A DNA stretch of 64,000 bases from Bdellovibrio svalbardensis (GTDB lineage Bacteria; Bdellovibrionota; Bdellovibrionia; Bdellovibrionales; Bdellovibrionaceae). The notes below the pieces were generated by a model that worked only from the letters and a program-made list of their open reading frames with translations, ran no database searches and was not told the DNA's origin. Below, one piece after another: positions 1-9,125 of this stretch (the first letter of the stretch is position 1; each line of letters opens with the position of its first letter). The DNA lies in NCBI RefSeq assembly GCF_029531655.1, contig NZ_JANRMI010000001.1, positions 186,001 through 250,000 on the forward strand. The letters run 5' to 3'. Both the position numbers and the translations under genes were made by a program.

Positions 1-148
1 TCTCCTCGATCTCTCGTTTTTCAGAGGGCGTAATCACGTTTACACCTGTCGAGGCCTTGATGAGATGCTTAATAAAAGCTTCTTTCACGCTGTCCGGCGC
101 ATTTTTGTTAAATCCCAAATCTTGCATTAGCTGATCAATCTTCTTCAT
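1..148 (-). CDS. hypothetical protein, 5' part only
   Basis: An open frame on the minus strand starts at an ATG at 148 and runs off the left edge after 49 codons. The start is preceded by a purine-rich AAGGA ribosome-binding site about seven bases upstream. The visible N-terminus begins MKKIDQLMQDLGFNKNAPDS and is charged and helical-looking, with no signal peptide. I recognise no domain. The clear ribosome-binding site and lack of stops support a real gene, but the function is unknown and the rest lies outside the window. Confidence 0.6.
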   Translation of the reverse strand, partial: MKKIDQLMQDLGFNKNAPDSVKEAFIKHLIKASTGVNVITPSEKREIEE

Positions 149-378
149 AAGCCATTCCTTGGTCTAGTGATCGGAAGTTTGATGTTCGAGCTTTAGAAGA
201 AAATCATGATGGATGCCGTCGCTAAGATGTCTCTCAATAAGACAGACCCACGACGCAGAATTTAAAGGTTAAAGCTTTAGGATATTTTCAGCGCAATTAA
301 ATGCTCGGCGCATTAAGTGCCCGCAACCTTAGGGACTATCAAATACACATCTGGAGAAACGCATAATAAAAAAGAACG

Positions 379-423
379 AAAAGGTGCCTGCCGCTTTTTC
401 CGAAAAGATGGCAGGCACCTTTT
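379..423. repeat. interspersed hairpin repeat, copy 1
   Basis: Two perfect 14-base arms, AAAAGGTGCCTGCC (379-392) and GGCAGGCACCTTTT (410-423), enclose an inner CTTTT/AAAAG stem. A second copy lies at 61787-61825, next to the patatin-like gene. The T-rich end means it could terminate transcription, here downstream of the minus-strand TIGR02147 gene. Near-identical sequence at two distant sites points to a dispersed palindromic element rather than a chance terminator. The rest of the gap (149-378) shows nothing else that I can support. Confidence 0.8.
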
Positions 424-433
424 CAAACCAGGC

Positions 434-1255
434 CTATTTTTTTAAATCAAAGAAGTCCATTGTCAGACAGAAAAGTTGTTCTTCCTTGGATTCCTTAATC
501 ACAGAAATGCTGTTCTTAATCGATTCCAAAAGAAGATCTTTGATTTTCACTACGTCTTGCGTGGAAAGACTGACGACACCTGAATAGTGCAGTTCATTCA
601 GACGTTCGCGCTCAAGACTTTGCATCGCTTGCAGACGCCAGTTGGTATGATGCTTAAGAATATAGTGCGAATCTTTACCCAGGCGAATCTCTTGTTGGCC
701 AGGATGAAATTCGAAGCCTTCTTTTCTTACCAAACCAATCGCTTCAAGATGTTCCAGGGTTTCAACTATTTTCTCTGATGAAACTTGCAGGGCCTCGGCG
801 ATTCTTTCGACCGTTCTTAGCGTGGGAATTGTGGTCGCAATGTGTACCGCAGAGGGAATCCAACTGGAATAATACCAACTGCGATCTTTATCTTCGAGTT
901 GTTGAGTCTTCCCCAAGCGCTCGGTCAGAACCAAACGTGATTTTAGAATGTCTTCCATTTGCTTTTGAAAATACTCACGCAAGGTTTTCGTACCGGCACG
1001 GTCTTTCTGAACTAATAGTAAGAAGTAGTGTGCTTCCTGGGTCGTATGCTTAAAAAAGATATTCGCAGCCTCTGCCTGTTCAAGGCTAAGATGCGCACTT
1101 TCCTGAAGTACTTGCGACACATAAGTGGCCTGCACGCCCATGATGATTGCAACCTGTGCCTTGCTGCCACGAGCCCCGGCGGCCTCAAGTCGCGCCCTCA
1201 AATAGGGTCTATAATGTGAAAATTTGAAAACATCTTTTTCCATATATTTCAGCAT
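434..1255 (-). CDS. TIGR02147-type family protein, putative regulator
   Basis: The 273-residue protein matches my recollection of the TIGR02147 (DUF4423-containing) family, which is expanded in Bdellovibrio-like and Fibrobacter-like bacteria. Visible hallmarks are an N-terminal FxxYRPYLRARLEAAG segment, a helix-turn-helix-like stretch with TYVSQVLQ, and a central YYSSWIPSAVHIA block preceding a winged-helix-like region. It has no signal peptide or membrane segment, so it is probably a cytoplasmic DNA-binding protein. Neither candidate start (1255, or the internal ATG at 1243) has a strong ribosome-binding site, so the first four residues are uncertain. Its target is unknown. Confidence 0.8.
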   Translation of the reverse strand: MLKYMEKDVFKFSHYRPYLRARLEAAGARGSKAQVAIIMGVQATYVSQVLQESAHLSLEQAEAANIFFKHTTQEAHYFLLLVQKDRAGTKTLREYFQKQMEDILKSRLVLTERLGKTQQLEDKDRSWYYSSWIPSAVHIATTIPTLRTVERIAEALQVSSEKIVETLEHLEAIGLVRKEGFEFHPGQQEIRLGKDSHYILKHHTNWRLQAMQSLERERLNELHYSGVVSLSTQDVVKIKDLLLESIKNSISVIKESKEEQLFCLTMDFFDLKK

Positions 1256-1400
1256 CTTATCGTCATTTATAAATTTTTACTTAAGTTATTTATGAATAAT
1301 AAAGTTATTTCATCTGGAAGCCTTAGTCACATTGCGTTAAAACTCATCCATCGCAGAGATGCATTACTTTAACGACCCTTTAAAACCTTGGAGGTTTGAA

Positions 1401-1751
1401 ATGAAAAAGACTCTACTTTTGACCCTTGTGATTCTAGCAAGTTCTTTAGCCCAAGCCGAAATTAGCGGTAACTGCAAAAACAGTATGAAAAAAGTGGCTG
1501 TTGGCTATCACGAAACACTGGAAGCCATCAAAACTGGCGACATCACTTCTGAAACCGCACAAGTCCTTCTGGGTGGATGGGAAGATGCGGCTCGTTCAAC
1601 TGCACTTGGTTGTGTCGGAATCATGCAAATCAATATGGAAAGATCGCTTCGCGGAAGAATGGGATTAATCTCTGACAACGAAGTTGAGCGCAAGTCGGCG
1701 CAAACTTATGAAGAAGCAATGTCTTACTACAACTCACTTATCACTAAATAG
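1401..1751 (+). CDS. small exported protein of unknown function
   Basis: The start is placed at the ATG at 1401 because GGAGG sits just upstream and the first 20 residues (MKKTLLLTLVILASSLAQA) form a typical Sec signal peptide. An upstream in-frame ATG at 1359 would bury it. The predicted product is 116 residues, mature from about residue 20, with two cysteines (in GNCKNS and LGCVG) that could form one disulfide. It is the first of three same-strand genes for exported proteins ending at 3745. I recognise no family. Confidence 0.75.
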   Translation: MKKTLLLTLVILASSLAQAEISGNCKNSMKKVAVGYHETLEAIKTGDITSETAQVLLGGWEDAARSTALGCVGIMQINMERSLRGRMGLISDNEVERKSAQTYEEAMSYYNSLITK

Positions 1752-1759
1752 GAGAATTT

Positions 1760-2308
1760 ATGAAAACATCAAACATCAAAAAACAAATGGTTTCGTTGGC
1801 GACTCTTTTTACTCTTGGAATGACAATGCTTGCTGGAAATTCGGCATTTGCCTCGCAAGAAGTAAGCCCTGGAGTTTCACGCTTTGCTGCTCTTTTCACA
1901 CTTAAAACAATGGTTTCTTCAAGCGCTGAAAGCACTGGAAGACTTGAAGAAAGCGTACAGGAAAACAGCGAGTACTACCAAAGCTTACGATTCTTTCAAC
2001 TGAGTGAAAAAAGCAGAGCGGGCAGAACGAATTGCGCAAATATTCAATCAACATTTATGACTAGCGCAATCATGCTTTCAACTGTGATTGAAGCAAATCG
2101 TGAAGCATTAAAGCAGATTCCTGAAATAAATAACGACGTCACTTTAGCAAAGCTTTCTAAAATCACCGAATACCTTCATGAAGCGAAAGCGGCGCAAGAC
2201 AATTGCTCTATCCCCTCTGCAAGTCTTGTCCATGTTAAGAAAGCACGTCTGCTGATCACAGAGGTAAATGCTTATCTTGAAAAGATTCAGAACGAGCTTC
2301 CTCAATAA
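1760..2308 (+). CDS. exported protein of unknown function
   Basis: A strong AGGAG site precedes the ATG, eight bases after the previous stop, which indicates co-transcription. The 182-residue product has a longer N-region and a hydrophobic stretch (residues about 12-27) ending SAFA, consistent with Sec export and cleavage near residue 31. The mature part looks helical and has two cysteines, in TNCANI and DNCSIP. No catalytic motif or known domain is visible. Its arrangement with the genes at 1401 and 2354 suggests that the three products act together in the envelope or outside the cell. Confidence 0.75.
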   Translation: MKTSNIKKQMVSLATLFTLGMTMLAGNSAFASQEVSPGVSRFAALFTLKTMVSSSAESTGRLEESVQENSEYYQSLRFFQLSEKSRAGRTNCANIQSTFMTSAIMLSTVIEANREALKQIPEINNDVTLAKLSKITEYLHEAKAAQDNCSIPSASLVHVKKARLLITEVNAYLEKIQNELPQ

Positions 2309-2353
2309 GTGAACCTTGGCCCTGTCTTTGCTTTTACTATTACAGGAGGCTTT

Positions 2354-3745
2354 ATGAAGCTGTCTCAATTTGGAACAAAAATTTTTGCTTTAGCGACATT
2401 CACATTGCTAGCTGCAAATAGCTTCGCAGTGGCGGGTGAGAGTCTCAATCCGAGCCAAGAGGTTTTGGCATTTAAAGCCCGCCTAAAGCAAATTTACGAG
2501 GACAAAAATCGTCCCGTTCCTAAGGATTCGACAGCTGAGCTTTCGATCAAAACAAATAAGAAAATAAAGTTTCCTGTGTCCAATGCGGCAGTCAAAATGG
2601 GTGGGGTCAGCGACGGTGGCGGCAATGCTGTTGGCAGTACTCTTTTTGATTTTTATGAAAACGCGGGCTCGTTGGAAATTACTCTTGAACAGCTTTTAAA
2701 TCTGGAGCCAAAAGCAAAACAAATGGTTGAGTTACTGAATCAGCAAGTGCCAGCGGTCGACCATGTTGAATCGGGTGGCTTGGGTGAGATTTTGAAAAAC
2801 TCATTAAACGGAAAAAAGATCTATCTTGAATCAAAGCCTATCTCATCAGAGGCCTGTAAAAATCAAAGTCTTGTTTCTACTGATCAACAAATCGTAGCCG
2901 CCTGCCAGTCAGACAAAGAACTGCGTCTTGATGTAAACTGGTTGCAAAGCGCCTCTGCAAATAATCGCGCTGGGCTTATCAATCATGAATTGATTCTGGC
3001 TTGGGCCAGAAAGAAAAGTGCTTCAGATGCCAAAGACGTTCTCGAGCAAAAAGTTCGTGAGCTCAATCGCGAGTGCTTTGTCGCGCACTCCAGTGGCGAT
3101 CAAATGCCAGATGCGGTATCGCGTATTTTTTCTGTTCGGGCGTTTAGCGCCAAAAGATTCAAAATAGCTGCCGGTCTTCCAGCTAGAGTCAAAGCAGCAA
3201 CAGTGGCTTTCTGTAATAATCCCACAACTGATATCAATTCTGCATTTCAAGATGTGTGGAATGATGATTTCCTGACATCTGAAGCCCGCATTGTGCCTGG
3301 CAACCTTCAATCAATGAAAGAAGTTTCAATGGCGGCTCTACTGGGTGAAGACAAAAGTATCGTGGCGAAGTCACAAGCTGATTTGTGCAAATACTATAAT
3401 ATCGACAATACGCCAATTCATGAACCACGCATGGATATTATTCCTGATGGTTGTGTTAACCATCTTCAGAAATCAATCGACATGACCGCATCTTATTACA
3501 CCGCCGAATTCAAAGACATCACTGCGGATAATTTGATGTATTTTAGAGCTAGCGCAAAAGATGTGATTGAGTCGAGCGCGCTGCTTTGCAAAGGCCTCAG
3601 AGGAAATCAACTACAGAAGCAGTGGTTTATGACGAAAGAAAAGGGCTATGCGATGATGGACGAAACTTACGGCGAAGCCATCAATTTCGTTAGATATGTT
3701 TTAAAGAAAAAGAAAATTAACTATTCTTTCTTCGATCCAAAATAA
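2354..3745 (+). CDS. large exported protein with GGGN and NHE motifs
   Basis: The start at 2354 follows ACAGGAGG and begins a clear signal peptide (MKLSQFGTKIFALATFTLLA, likely cleaved after about residue 26). The 463-residue product shows a glycine-rich GGGN at residues 88-91 followed by LFDFYE, and NHE at about 210-212 within a hydrophobic helix. This spacing recalls a family of secreted Bdellovibrio proteins with GGGN and HE motifs that I remember only loosely. A metalloprotease-like role is possible but unsupported. Several cysteines fit an oxidising compartment. It ends the three-gene cassette, just before a strong terminator. Confidence 0.75.
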   Translation: MKLSQFGTKIFALATFTLLAANSFAVAGESLNPSQEVLAFKARLKQIYEDKNRPVPKDSTAELSIKTNKKIKFPVSNAAVKMGGVSDGGGNAVGSTLFDFYENAGSLEITLEQLLNLEPKAKQMVELLNQQVPAVDHVESGGLGEILKNSLNGKKIYLESKPISSEACKNQSLVSTDQQIVAACQSDKELRLDVNWLQSASANNRAGLINHELILAWARKKSASDAKDVLEQKVRELNRECFVAHSSGDQMPDAVSRIFSVRAFSAKRFKIAAGLPARVKAATVAFCNNPTTDINSAFQDVWNDDFLTSEARIVPGNLQSMKEVSMAALLGEDKSIVAKSQADLCKYYNIDNTPIHEPRMDIIPDGCVNHLQKSIDMTASYYTAEFKDITADNLMYFRASAKDVIESSALLCKGLRGNQLQKQWFMTKEKGYAMMDETYGEAINFVRYVLKKKKINYSFFDPK

Positions 3746-3773
3746 AAAAAGGGAGTCCTAAGACTCCCTTTTT
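3746..3773. terminator. bidirectional intrinsic terminator
   Basis: AAAAAGGGAGTC (3746-3757), loop CTAA, GACTCCCTTTTT (3762-3773). A perfect 12-base stem flanked by A and T runs lies between convergent genes, so it can stop both the exported-protein operon and the sdhCAB operon. Confidence 0.9.
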
Positions 3774-3797
3774 AATTTCTTAATTTGCCAAATCAGA

Positions 3798-4586
3798 CTA
3801 TCCAGCGCCGCCGTCAGAATGCTTCGGACGTTTTGTTGTCGAAGCGACGAAGAATTCGCGATTCATGCGTGAGATATTCGTAAGTTGAATGTCTTTAGGA
3901 CAAGCGGCCTCACAAGCACCTGTTGTTGTGCAAGATCCAAAGCCTTCAGCATCCATCTGTGCAACCATGCGAAGAGCACGTTCTTTTCTTTCAACCTGAC
4001 CTTGTGGAAGCAAAGCCATATGAGAGATTTTTGCAGAAGTGAAGAGCGCTGCAGAGGCATTTTTACAAGCCGCTACGCACGCGCCACAACCGATGCAAGT
4101 TGCAGAAGACATTGCTTCGTCAGCATCCGCCTTCGGAACCAAAATCGCGTTAGCGTCAACAGGATTGCCGGCATTTTGAGAGATATAGCCACCTGCTGAG
4201 ATCACGCGGTCAAAAGCAGATCTTTCAACCATCAAATCTTTAATCACAGGGAAGGCTTTTGCGCGGAACGGTTCGATTGTAAGAACGGCACCGTCAACAA
4301 AGTTTCTCATGTGCAATTGGCACACTGTTGTCGATTTCATCGGACCATGAGCTTCACCATCGATAACGAAACCACAAGCGCCACAAATACCTTCGCGGCA
4401 ATCGTGGTCAAAGGCGATAGGGTCATCACCTTTTGAAATAAGCTCTTCGTTCACAGCATCGATCATCTCCAAGAATGAAGCATCTTCAGAAACGTTGTTC
4501 GCTTTATATTCAGCGAAACCGCCTTTATCTTGAGGACCTTTTTGTCTCCAAACTTTCAAAGTCAAATTGATATGTTTTCCAGCCAT
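3798..4586 (-). CDS. sdhB: succinate dehydrogenase/fumarate reductase iron-sulfur subunit
   Basis: This subunit carries electrons between the flavoprotein and the membrane quinone site. The N-terminal half has the plant-type 2Fe-2S cysteines ([11 protein letters not shown] and a later C), and the C-terminal half has [14 protein letters not shown] and [15 protein letters not shown] for the 4Fe-4S and 3Fe-4S clusters. The length (262) fits the family. It is the last gene of sdhC-sdhA-sdhB, 10 bases after sdhA. The order and partner type match the Bacteroides/Wolinella-like SQR/QFR class, which can run in either direction. Confidence 0.95.
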   Translation of the reverse strand: MAGKHINLTLKVWRQKGPQDKGGFAEYKANNVSEDASFLEMIDAVNEELISKGDDPIAFDHDCREGICGACGFVIDGEAHGPMKSTTVCQLHMRNFVDGAVLTIEPFRAKAFPVIKDLMVERSAFDRVISAGGYISQNAGNPVDANAILVPKADADEAMSSATCIGCGACVAACKNASAALFTSAKISHMALLPQGQVERKERALRMVAQMDAEGFGSCTTTGACEAACPKDIQLTNISRMNREFFVASTTKRPKHSDGGAG

Positions 4587-4596
4587 TTTTCGCCTC

Positions 4597-6513
4597 TTAT
4601 TTATAGCTACGAGTTGCCAAGTGAACGTTTTCGAAAGTTAGCTCTTCTTTGTGACGAACTTCTGGTTTGTTATCGCCAGTGTATTCCCACGCAGCTACAT
4701 GACAGAAGTTTTCGTCATCACGTTTTGCTTCACCATCAACTTGATATTCTTCACGGTAGTGACCACCACAAGACTCTTTACGTTCAAGAGCATCGCGACA
4801 CATCAACTCACCAAGTTCGATGAAATCAGCCACGCGGCCGGCTTTTTCAAGCTCAACGTTTAGGTAGTTAGCATCACCAGGAATGCGCACGTTATTCCAG
4901 AACTCTTCTTTAAGCTTTGGAATTTCTTGCAACGCTTTCTTAAGACCTGCTTCATTACGACCCATACCGCAGTTTTCCCACATGATATTGCCAAGCTCTT
5001 TATGGAAGCTGTCAACCGTGCGGTTACCTTTGATATTCATCATTTTAGTGATCTCAGTTTTCACGCCGTCTGCAGCAGCTTTAAACGCATCGTGAGTCGT
5101 CGTAACTTTATCAAGCTTCGTTCCACCAAGGTAGTTACCCAATGTGTATGGAAGGACAAAATATCCGTCTGCCAAACCTTGCATAAGCGCCGAAGCACCC
5201 AAACGATTTGCACCATGATCTGAGAAGTTTGCTTCGCCAGCACAGAACAATCCTGGAATCGTTGTTTCCAAATTGTAGTCTACCCACAAGCCACCCATTG
5301 TATAGTGAGGCGCAGGATAAATCATCATCGGTTGTTTGTAAGGGTTTTGACCTGTGATTTTGTCGTACATTTCGAACAAGTTTCCGTATCTTTCAGAAAT
5401 CTTATCTTGTCCCAAACGTTTAATCGCATCTGCGAAATCAAGGTAAACTGCTTTACCGGTTTCATTCACGCCACGGCCTTCATCACAACGGTACTTCGCT
5501 TGACGAGAAGCAACATCACGTGGAGCCAAGTTACCGAAAGAAGGGTAAACGCGCTCTAGATAATAATCGCGTTCGTTTTCTGGGATGTCATTTGGATGAC
5601 GTTTATCGCCAACCGCTTTTGGAACCCAAACACGTCCGTCATTACGAAGAGACTCAGACATCAAAGTTAGTTTTGATTGGTTTTCACCGTGAACAGGAAT
5701 GCATGTTGGATGGATTTGCGTGTAACAAGGATTTGCGAAGTAAGCGCCACGTTTGTGAGCTTTCCAAGCCGCTGTCACCGCACAGTTCATCGCATTCGTA
5801 GAAAGGAAGAACACGTTAGAGTAACCACCACTTGCGATTACAACTGCATCAGCTTCGTGGGATTCAATTTCACCAGTCAAAAGATTGCGCACGATGATAC
5901 CACGAGCTTTTCCGTCGATGACGACAACATCGAGCATCTCGCGGCGATAGCGAAGCTCCACCGTTCCAGCATCAACTTGTCTCATCATTTCAGAGTAAGC
6001 ACCCAACAACAATTGCTGGCCGGTTTGTCCGCGGGCGTAGAACGTACGGGAAACCTGCGCTCCACCGAAAGAACGATTTGCCAAAGTTCCGCCGTATTCA
6101 CGAGCGAAAGGAACACCTTGAGCAACCATTTGGTCGATGATGTTCGCTGACACTTCAGCCAAACGGTAAACGTTCGCTTCACGAGCACGGAAGTCTCCGC
6201 CTTTTACTGTGTCATAAAACAATCGGTAAGTAGAGTCGCCGTCGTTTTGATAATTTTTTGCGGCATTAATACCACCCTGAGCCGCCACAGAATGGGCGCG
6301 GCGAGGAGACTCATGCACGCAAAATGCTTTAACTTTATAACCAAGCTCACCAAGTGAAGCAGCTGCCGAAGCACCCGCAAGGCCGGTACCAACAACGATG
6401 ACAGAGTGTTTTCTCTTGTTCGCTGGGTTTACCAGTTTGTAGTCAAACTTAGTGTCTGACCATTTCGACTCAATAGGGCCACTAGGAATTTTGCTATCTA
6501 GTTTGTTAGCCAT
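4597..6513 (-). CDS. sdhA: succinate dehydrogenase/fumarate reductase flavoprotein subunit
   Basis: This is the catalytic subunit, interconverting succinate and fumarate with covalent FAD. The dinucleotide-binding [10 protein letters not shown] motif is near residue 41, and [12 protein letters not shown] contains the FAD-linking histidine. The capping-domain and FAD-binding [19 protein letters not shown] block is also present. I chose the ATG at 6513 (MANKLDSK, 638 residues) because AAGGAG precedes it at good spacing. An upstream in-frame codon at 6537 lies in the sdhC end and lacks a site. The protein is cytoplasmic-facing, bound to the membrane through SdhB and SdhC. Confidence 0.95.
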   Translation of the reverse strand: MANKLDSKIPSGPIESKWSDTKFDYKLVNPANKRKHSVIVVGTGLAGASAAASLGELGYKVKAFCVHESPRRAHSVAAQGGINAAKNYQNDGDSTYRLFYDTVKGGDFRAREANVYRLAEVSANIIDQMVAQGVPFAREYGGTLANRSFGGAQVSRTFYARGQTGQQLLLGAYSEMMRQVDAGTVELRYRREMLDVVVIDGKARGIIVRNLLTGEIESHEADAVVIASGGYSNVFFLSTNAMNCAVTAAWKAHKRGAYFANPCYTQIHPTCIPVHGENQSKLTLMSESLRNDGRVWVPKAVGDKRHPNDIPENERDYYLERVYPSFGNLAPRDVASRQAKYRCDEGRGVNETGKAVYLDFADAIKRLGQDKISERYGNLFEMYDKITGQNPYKQPMMIYPAPHYTMGGLWVDYNLETTIPGLFCAGEANFSDHGANRLGASALMQGLADGYFVLPYTLGNYLGGTKLDKVTTTHDAFKAAADGVKTEITKMMNIKGNRTVDSFHKELGNIMWENCGMGRNEAGLKKALQEIPKLKEEFWNNVRIPGDANYLNVELEKAGRVADFIELGELMCRDALERKESCGGHYREEYQVDGEAKRDDENFCHVAAWEYTGDNKPEVRHKEELTFENVHLATRSYK

Positions 6514-6526
6514 GTTCAAATTCTCC

Positions 6527-7186
6527 TTATTGAGCAATCAAAAAGAGGTAAGTAGGTTGAGCGATAAAACCCAAAGCAACGATAACTGCATAAGCGTAGC
6601 TTAGTTTTTTCCAAGTATTGCGATAAGTGCCTTCCATCAAACCCAAAGATTGGAATGTGGATCCCACACCGTGACTTAAATGGAAACCAAGAAGGATCAA
6701 GCAGACAACATACCAGGCTACATAGCCCGGGCTTTGAAAGACTTCGGCCATCAACTTCGCAAGGTCACGCATCTCAACGCCTTTAACAGTCGTAGAGTAG
6801 TAAGTGCCATACTTGAATGTGATGATGTGAAGAATGATAAATACTAGAATCAAAGAACCTTGGATCGCCATTGTACGTGAAGCCAAAGAAACTTTTTTCT
6901 TTCCGCCCGCAGACACAGCATATCGCTGATCTTTAGCCGTACGATTGCTGATCGTCAGTGAGATCGCAGTGTAGACGTGAACAATCAATGCCAAAACTAG
7001 CACTGTTTCAGCAACGTAAATGATGTTGCCGCTAGTAAGTGCGTGGCCATATGAATTGTAAGCATCGTGACTTACGAAGATGAGTAAATTTCCGGCCATA
7101 TGAGCCAGCACAAAGCCCGCCCAAATCAAACCAGTGATCCCCATTAAGTACTTTTTCCCGACGGTAGAACCGAGAAATCCAGACAT
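6527..7186 (-). CDS. sdhC: succinate dehydrogenase cytochrome b subunit, single-polypeptide type
   Basis: This 219-residue membrane anchor has five predicted helices and conserved histidines in FVLAHMAGN (H29), [18 protein letters not shown] and GFHLSHGVG. These are the expected axial ligands of two b hemes. The single large subunit in place of separate SdhC and SdhD places it in the Bacillus/Wolinella-like class that uses low- or high-potential quinones. It is the first gene of the operon. The 178-base divergent gap to etfB should hold its promoter. Confidence 0.93.
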   Translation of the reverse strand: MSGFLGSTVGKKYLMGITGLIWAGFVLAHMAGNLLIFVSHDAYNSYGHALTSGNIIYVAETVLVLALIVHVYTAISLTISNRTAKDQRYAVSAGGKKKVSLASRTMAIQGSLILVFIILHIITFKYGTYYSTTVKGVEMRDLAKLMAEVFQSPGYVAWYVVCLILLGFHLSHGVGSTFQSLGLMEGTYRNTWKKLSYAYAVIVALGFIAQPTYLFLIAQ

Positions 7187-7263
7187 GGTGTTGAACCCCT
7201 TATTTGTTAGTTTTGTATTCTCAATAAGTTTTTAATAAACTACTCCTCCGGCCTAGAACTGTC

Positions 7264-7279
7264 CATGACACAGGTCATG
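7264..7279. promoter_or_regulatory. palindrome between divergent sdhC and etfB
   Basis: CATGAC-acag-GTCATG is a perfect inverted repeat with a four-base centre, placed 78 bases before sdhC and 86 before etfB. The form resembles a dimeric-regulator operator of CRP/FNR-like geometry, but the half-site does not match a consensus that I can name. Control of respiratory genes by a redox- or energy-responsive regulator is an inference. Confidence 0.45.
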
Positions 7280-7364
7280 TTTCGCAATACGTTAAATTTG
7301 GATTTTAGTTTTGCGTTTCCTAGACTTGCGATAGAACAAAACCTCTAAAAAACGGGGTAAAACT

Positions 7365-8138
7365 ATGAAGATTTTTGTGTGCATCAAGCAGGTGCCTGAC
7401 ACCGAAACAAAGATTAAAATCTCTCCCGACCAAACCGGAATCGAAGCGGCGGGCATTAAGTGGGTTATGAACCCATATGACGAGTATGCAGTTGAGGAAG
7501 CTAACAAGCTTCGCGACGCCAACCCAGGATCCCAAGTTTGGGTTTTGAGTGTTGGACCAAAGGCTCGTGTTGTGGAATCTCTTCGCACCGCTTTAGCAAT
7601 GGGCTCTGATGAAGCCATTGTGGTGAACGCTGAAGGTTTGGACAGTTTTGCAACTGCAAAAGCACTTGCTGAAGTGATCAAAGCTGAAGGTGGCGCAAAA
7701 GTAATCTTCTCTGGCAAGCTTGCGATTGATGACAATGCTTCATCCGTCAGCCAAATGATGGCTGAATTCCTGGGTGTTCCGCATACAACTGTGGTTTCTA
7801 AGTTTGCATTCACCCCTGAAAGCGTCACTGTAGAACGTGATATCGAGGGCGGAGCAAAAGAAGTTGTACAGATGATGACTCCAGCAGTAGTTGCGGCAAA
7901 CAAAGGCTTGAATATGCCTCGTTACGCAAGTCTTCCGGGAATCATGAAAGCAAAAAAGAAAACGATCAAAGAGATCGAATTTGCTTCTTTAAACATTCCA
8001 GCGACAGACATCAAAGTTAAGTACTCTGGTATGACTCTTCCTGCTGAAAAACCAGCTGTGAAAATGATCTCTGGCGATGCGGCTGCACAAGCTTCTGAGT
8101 TGGTTAAACTTCTTCGCGATGAAGCGAAAGTTCTGTAA
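7365..8138 (+). CDS. etfB: electron transfer flavoprotein beta subunit
   Basis: EtfB pairs with EtfA to collect electrons from acyl-CoA and other dehydrogenases and pass them to the quinone pool through ETF:quinone oxidoreductase. The N-terminus (MKIFVCIKQVPDTET) and the VERDIEGGAKEVV and MPRYASLPGIMKAKKK segments are typical of the family, including the AMP-binding region. The length of 257 is normal. It is preceded by a GGGG site eight bases from the ATG and is followed by etfA after a short gap. It diverges from sdhC. Confidence 0.95.
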   Translation: MKIFVCIKQVPDTETKIKISPDQTGIEAAGIKWVMNPYDEYAVEEANKLRDANPGSQVWVLSVGPKARVVESLRTALAMGSDEAIVVNAEGLDSFATAKALAEVIKAEGGAKVIFSGKLAIDDNASSVSQMMAEFLGVPHTTVVSKFAFTPESVTVERDIEGGAKEVVQMMTPAVVAANKGLNMPRYASLPGIMKAKKKTIKEIEFASLNIPATDIKVKYSGMTLPAEKPAVKMISGDAAAQASELVKLLRDEAKVL

Positions 8139-8150
8139 GGAGCAATGAAT

Positions 8151-9119
8151 ATGGGTAAAGTATTAGTTTTTGCTGAACACACGAACGGAAAACTCAAACG
8201 CAGCTCTATCGAACTTATTCAAGCGGCTGCAAAATCTGGAAACACTGTGGTTGCAGTAGCATTCGGAGCTCACGCTGCGGATGTAACAGCAGCAATGGGT
8301 CACAATGGCGCCAACGAAGCTCACATCGTAAAAGATGCAGCTTTGGACGCTTACAATCCAGAATCTTTTACTGCAAACATCGTTGCAATCATCAACAAAG
8401 TTCAACCTTCCATCGTGCTTGCGTCTGCTTCTTCTACTGGTAAGGACTTGTTCCCAAGAGTTGCAGCTCGTTTGAACACAGGCGTTGCAAGTGACTGCAC
8501 AGAGCTAAAGATCTCTGGCGACAATGTTACTGCTGTTAAGCCTATGTATTCTGGCAAAGCATTTGCGACTGTAAACTTTGAAAACAGCCCTATCAAAATC
8601 GTTTTGATGCGCGCAAATCAACTTCCAGTTGAAGCTGCTGATACAGCAAAAACTGCAAACGTTGTTGAACATGCCGCTGCCGCAACCGACCTTAAAACTT
8701 TGATCAAAGAGATCGTTAAGGGCGCTAGCGAAAAGCTTGATTTGACTGAAGCAAACATCATCGTTTCTGGTGGTCGCGGCTTGAAAGAGGCCGGCAACTT
8801 TAAAATGTTGAATGATCTTGCTGACGTATTGGGTGCCACTGTTGGTGCTTCCCGTGCCGTTGTTGACGCTGGTTGGGTAGGACACGGCATGCAAGTTGGA
8901 CAAACTGGAAAAACAGTTGCTCCTACTTTGTATATCGCTGTTGGTATCTCTGGCGCGATTCAACATTTGGCTGGCATGAGCGGTTCTAAAGTTATCGTTG
9001 CTATCAACAACGATGCAAATGCGCCGATCTTCCAAAAAGCCACTTATGGTATCGTTGGTGACGCTTTTGACATTGTTCCTAAATTGACTGAAGAGTTCAA
9101 AAAAGCTCTTCACCACTAA
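8151..9119 (+). CDS. etfA: electron transfer flavoprotein alpha subunit
   Basis: EtfA provides most of the FAD site of the ETF heterodimer. The C-terminal FAD domain is clear: SGGRGLKEAGNF near residue 205, GASRAVVDAGW, QVGQTGKTVAPTLYIA and GISGAIQH. I prefer the ATG at 8151 (322 residues) because AAGGAG lies eight bases upstream. The ATG at 8145 would be only two bases from that site. It is co-transcribed with etfB, and the next gene follows within about six bases. Confidence 0.95.
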   Translation: MGKVLVFAEHTNGKLKRSSIELIQAAAKSGNTVVAVAFGAHAADVTAAMGHNGANEAHIVKDAALDAYNPESFTANIVAIINKVQPSIVLASASSTGKDLFPRVAARLNTGVASDCTELKISGDNVTAVKPMYSGKAFATVNFENSPIKIVLMRANQLPVEAADTAKTANVVEHAAAATDLKTLIKEIVKGASEKLDLTEANIIVSGGRGLKEAGNFKMLNDLADVLGATVGASRAVVDAGWVGHGMQVGQTGKTVAPTLYIAVGISGAIQHLAGMSGSKVIVAINNDANAPIFQKATYGIVGDAFDIVPKLTEEFKKALHH

Positions 9120-9125
9120 AGAAAT

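Noticed and set aside
7391-7406. AGGTGCCTGACACC inside etfB resembles the start of the hairpin repeat
   Set aside because: Only the first eight bases match and the second arm differs. It codes for conserved QVPDT residues.
7292-7903. Open frame of 203 codons on the minus strand over etfB
   Set aside because: Serine/threonine-rich mirror of etfB codons, covering the divergent promoter gap, with no recognisable family.
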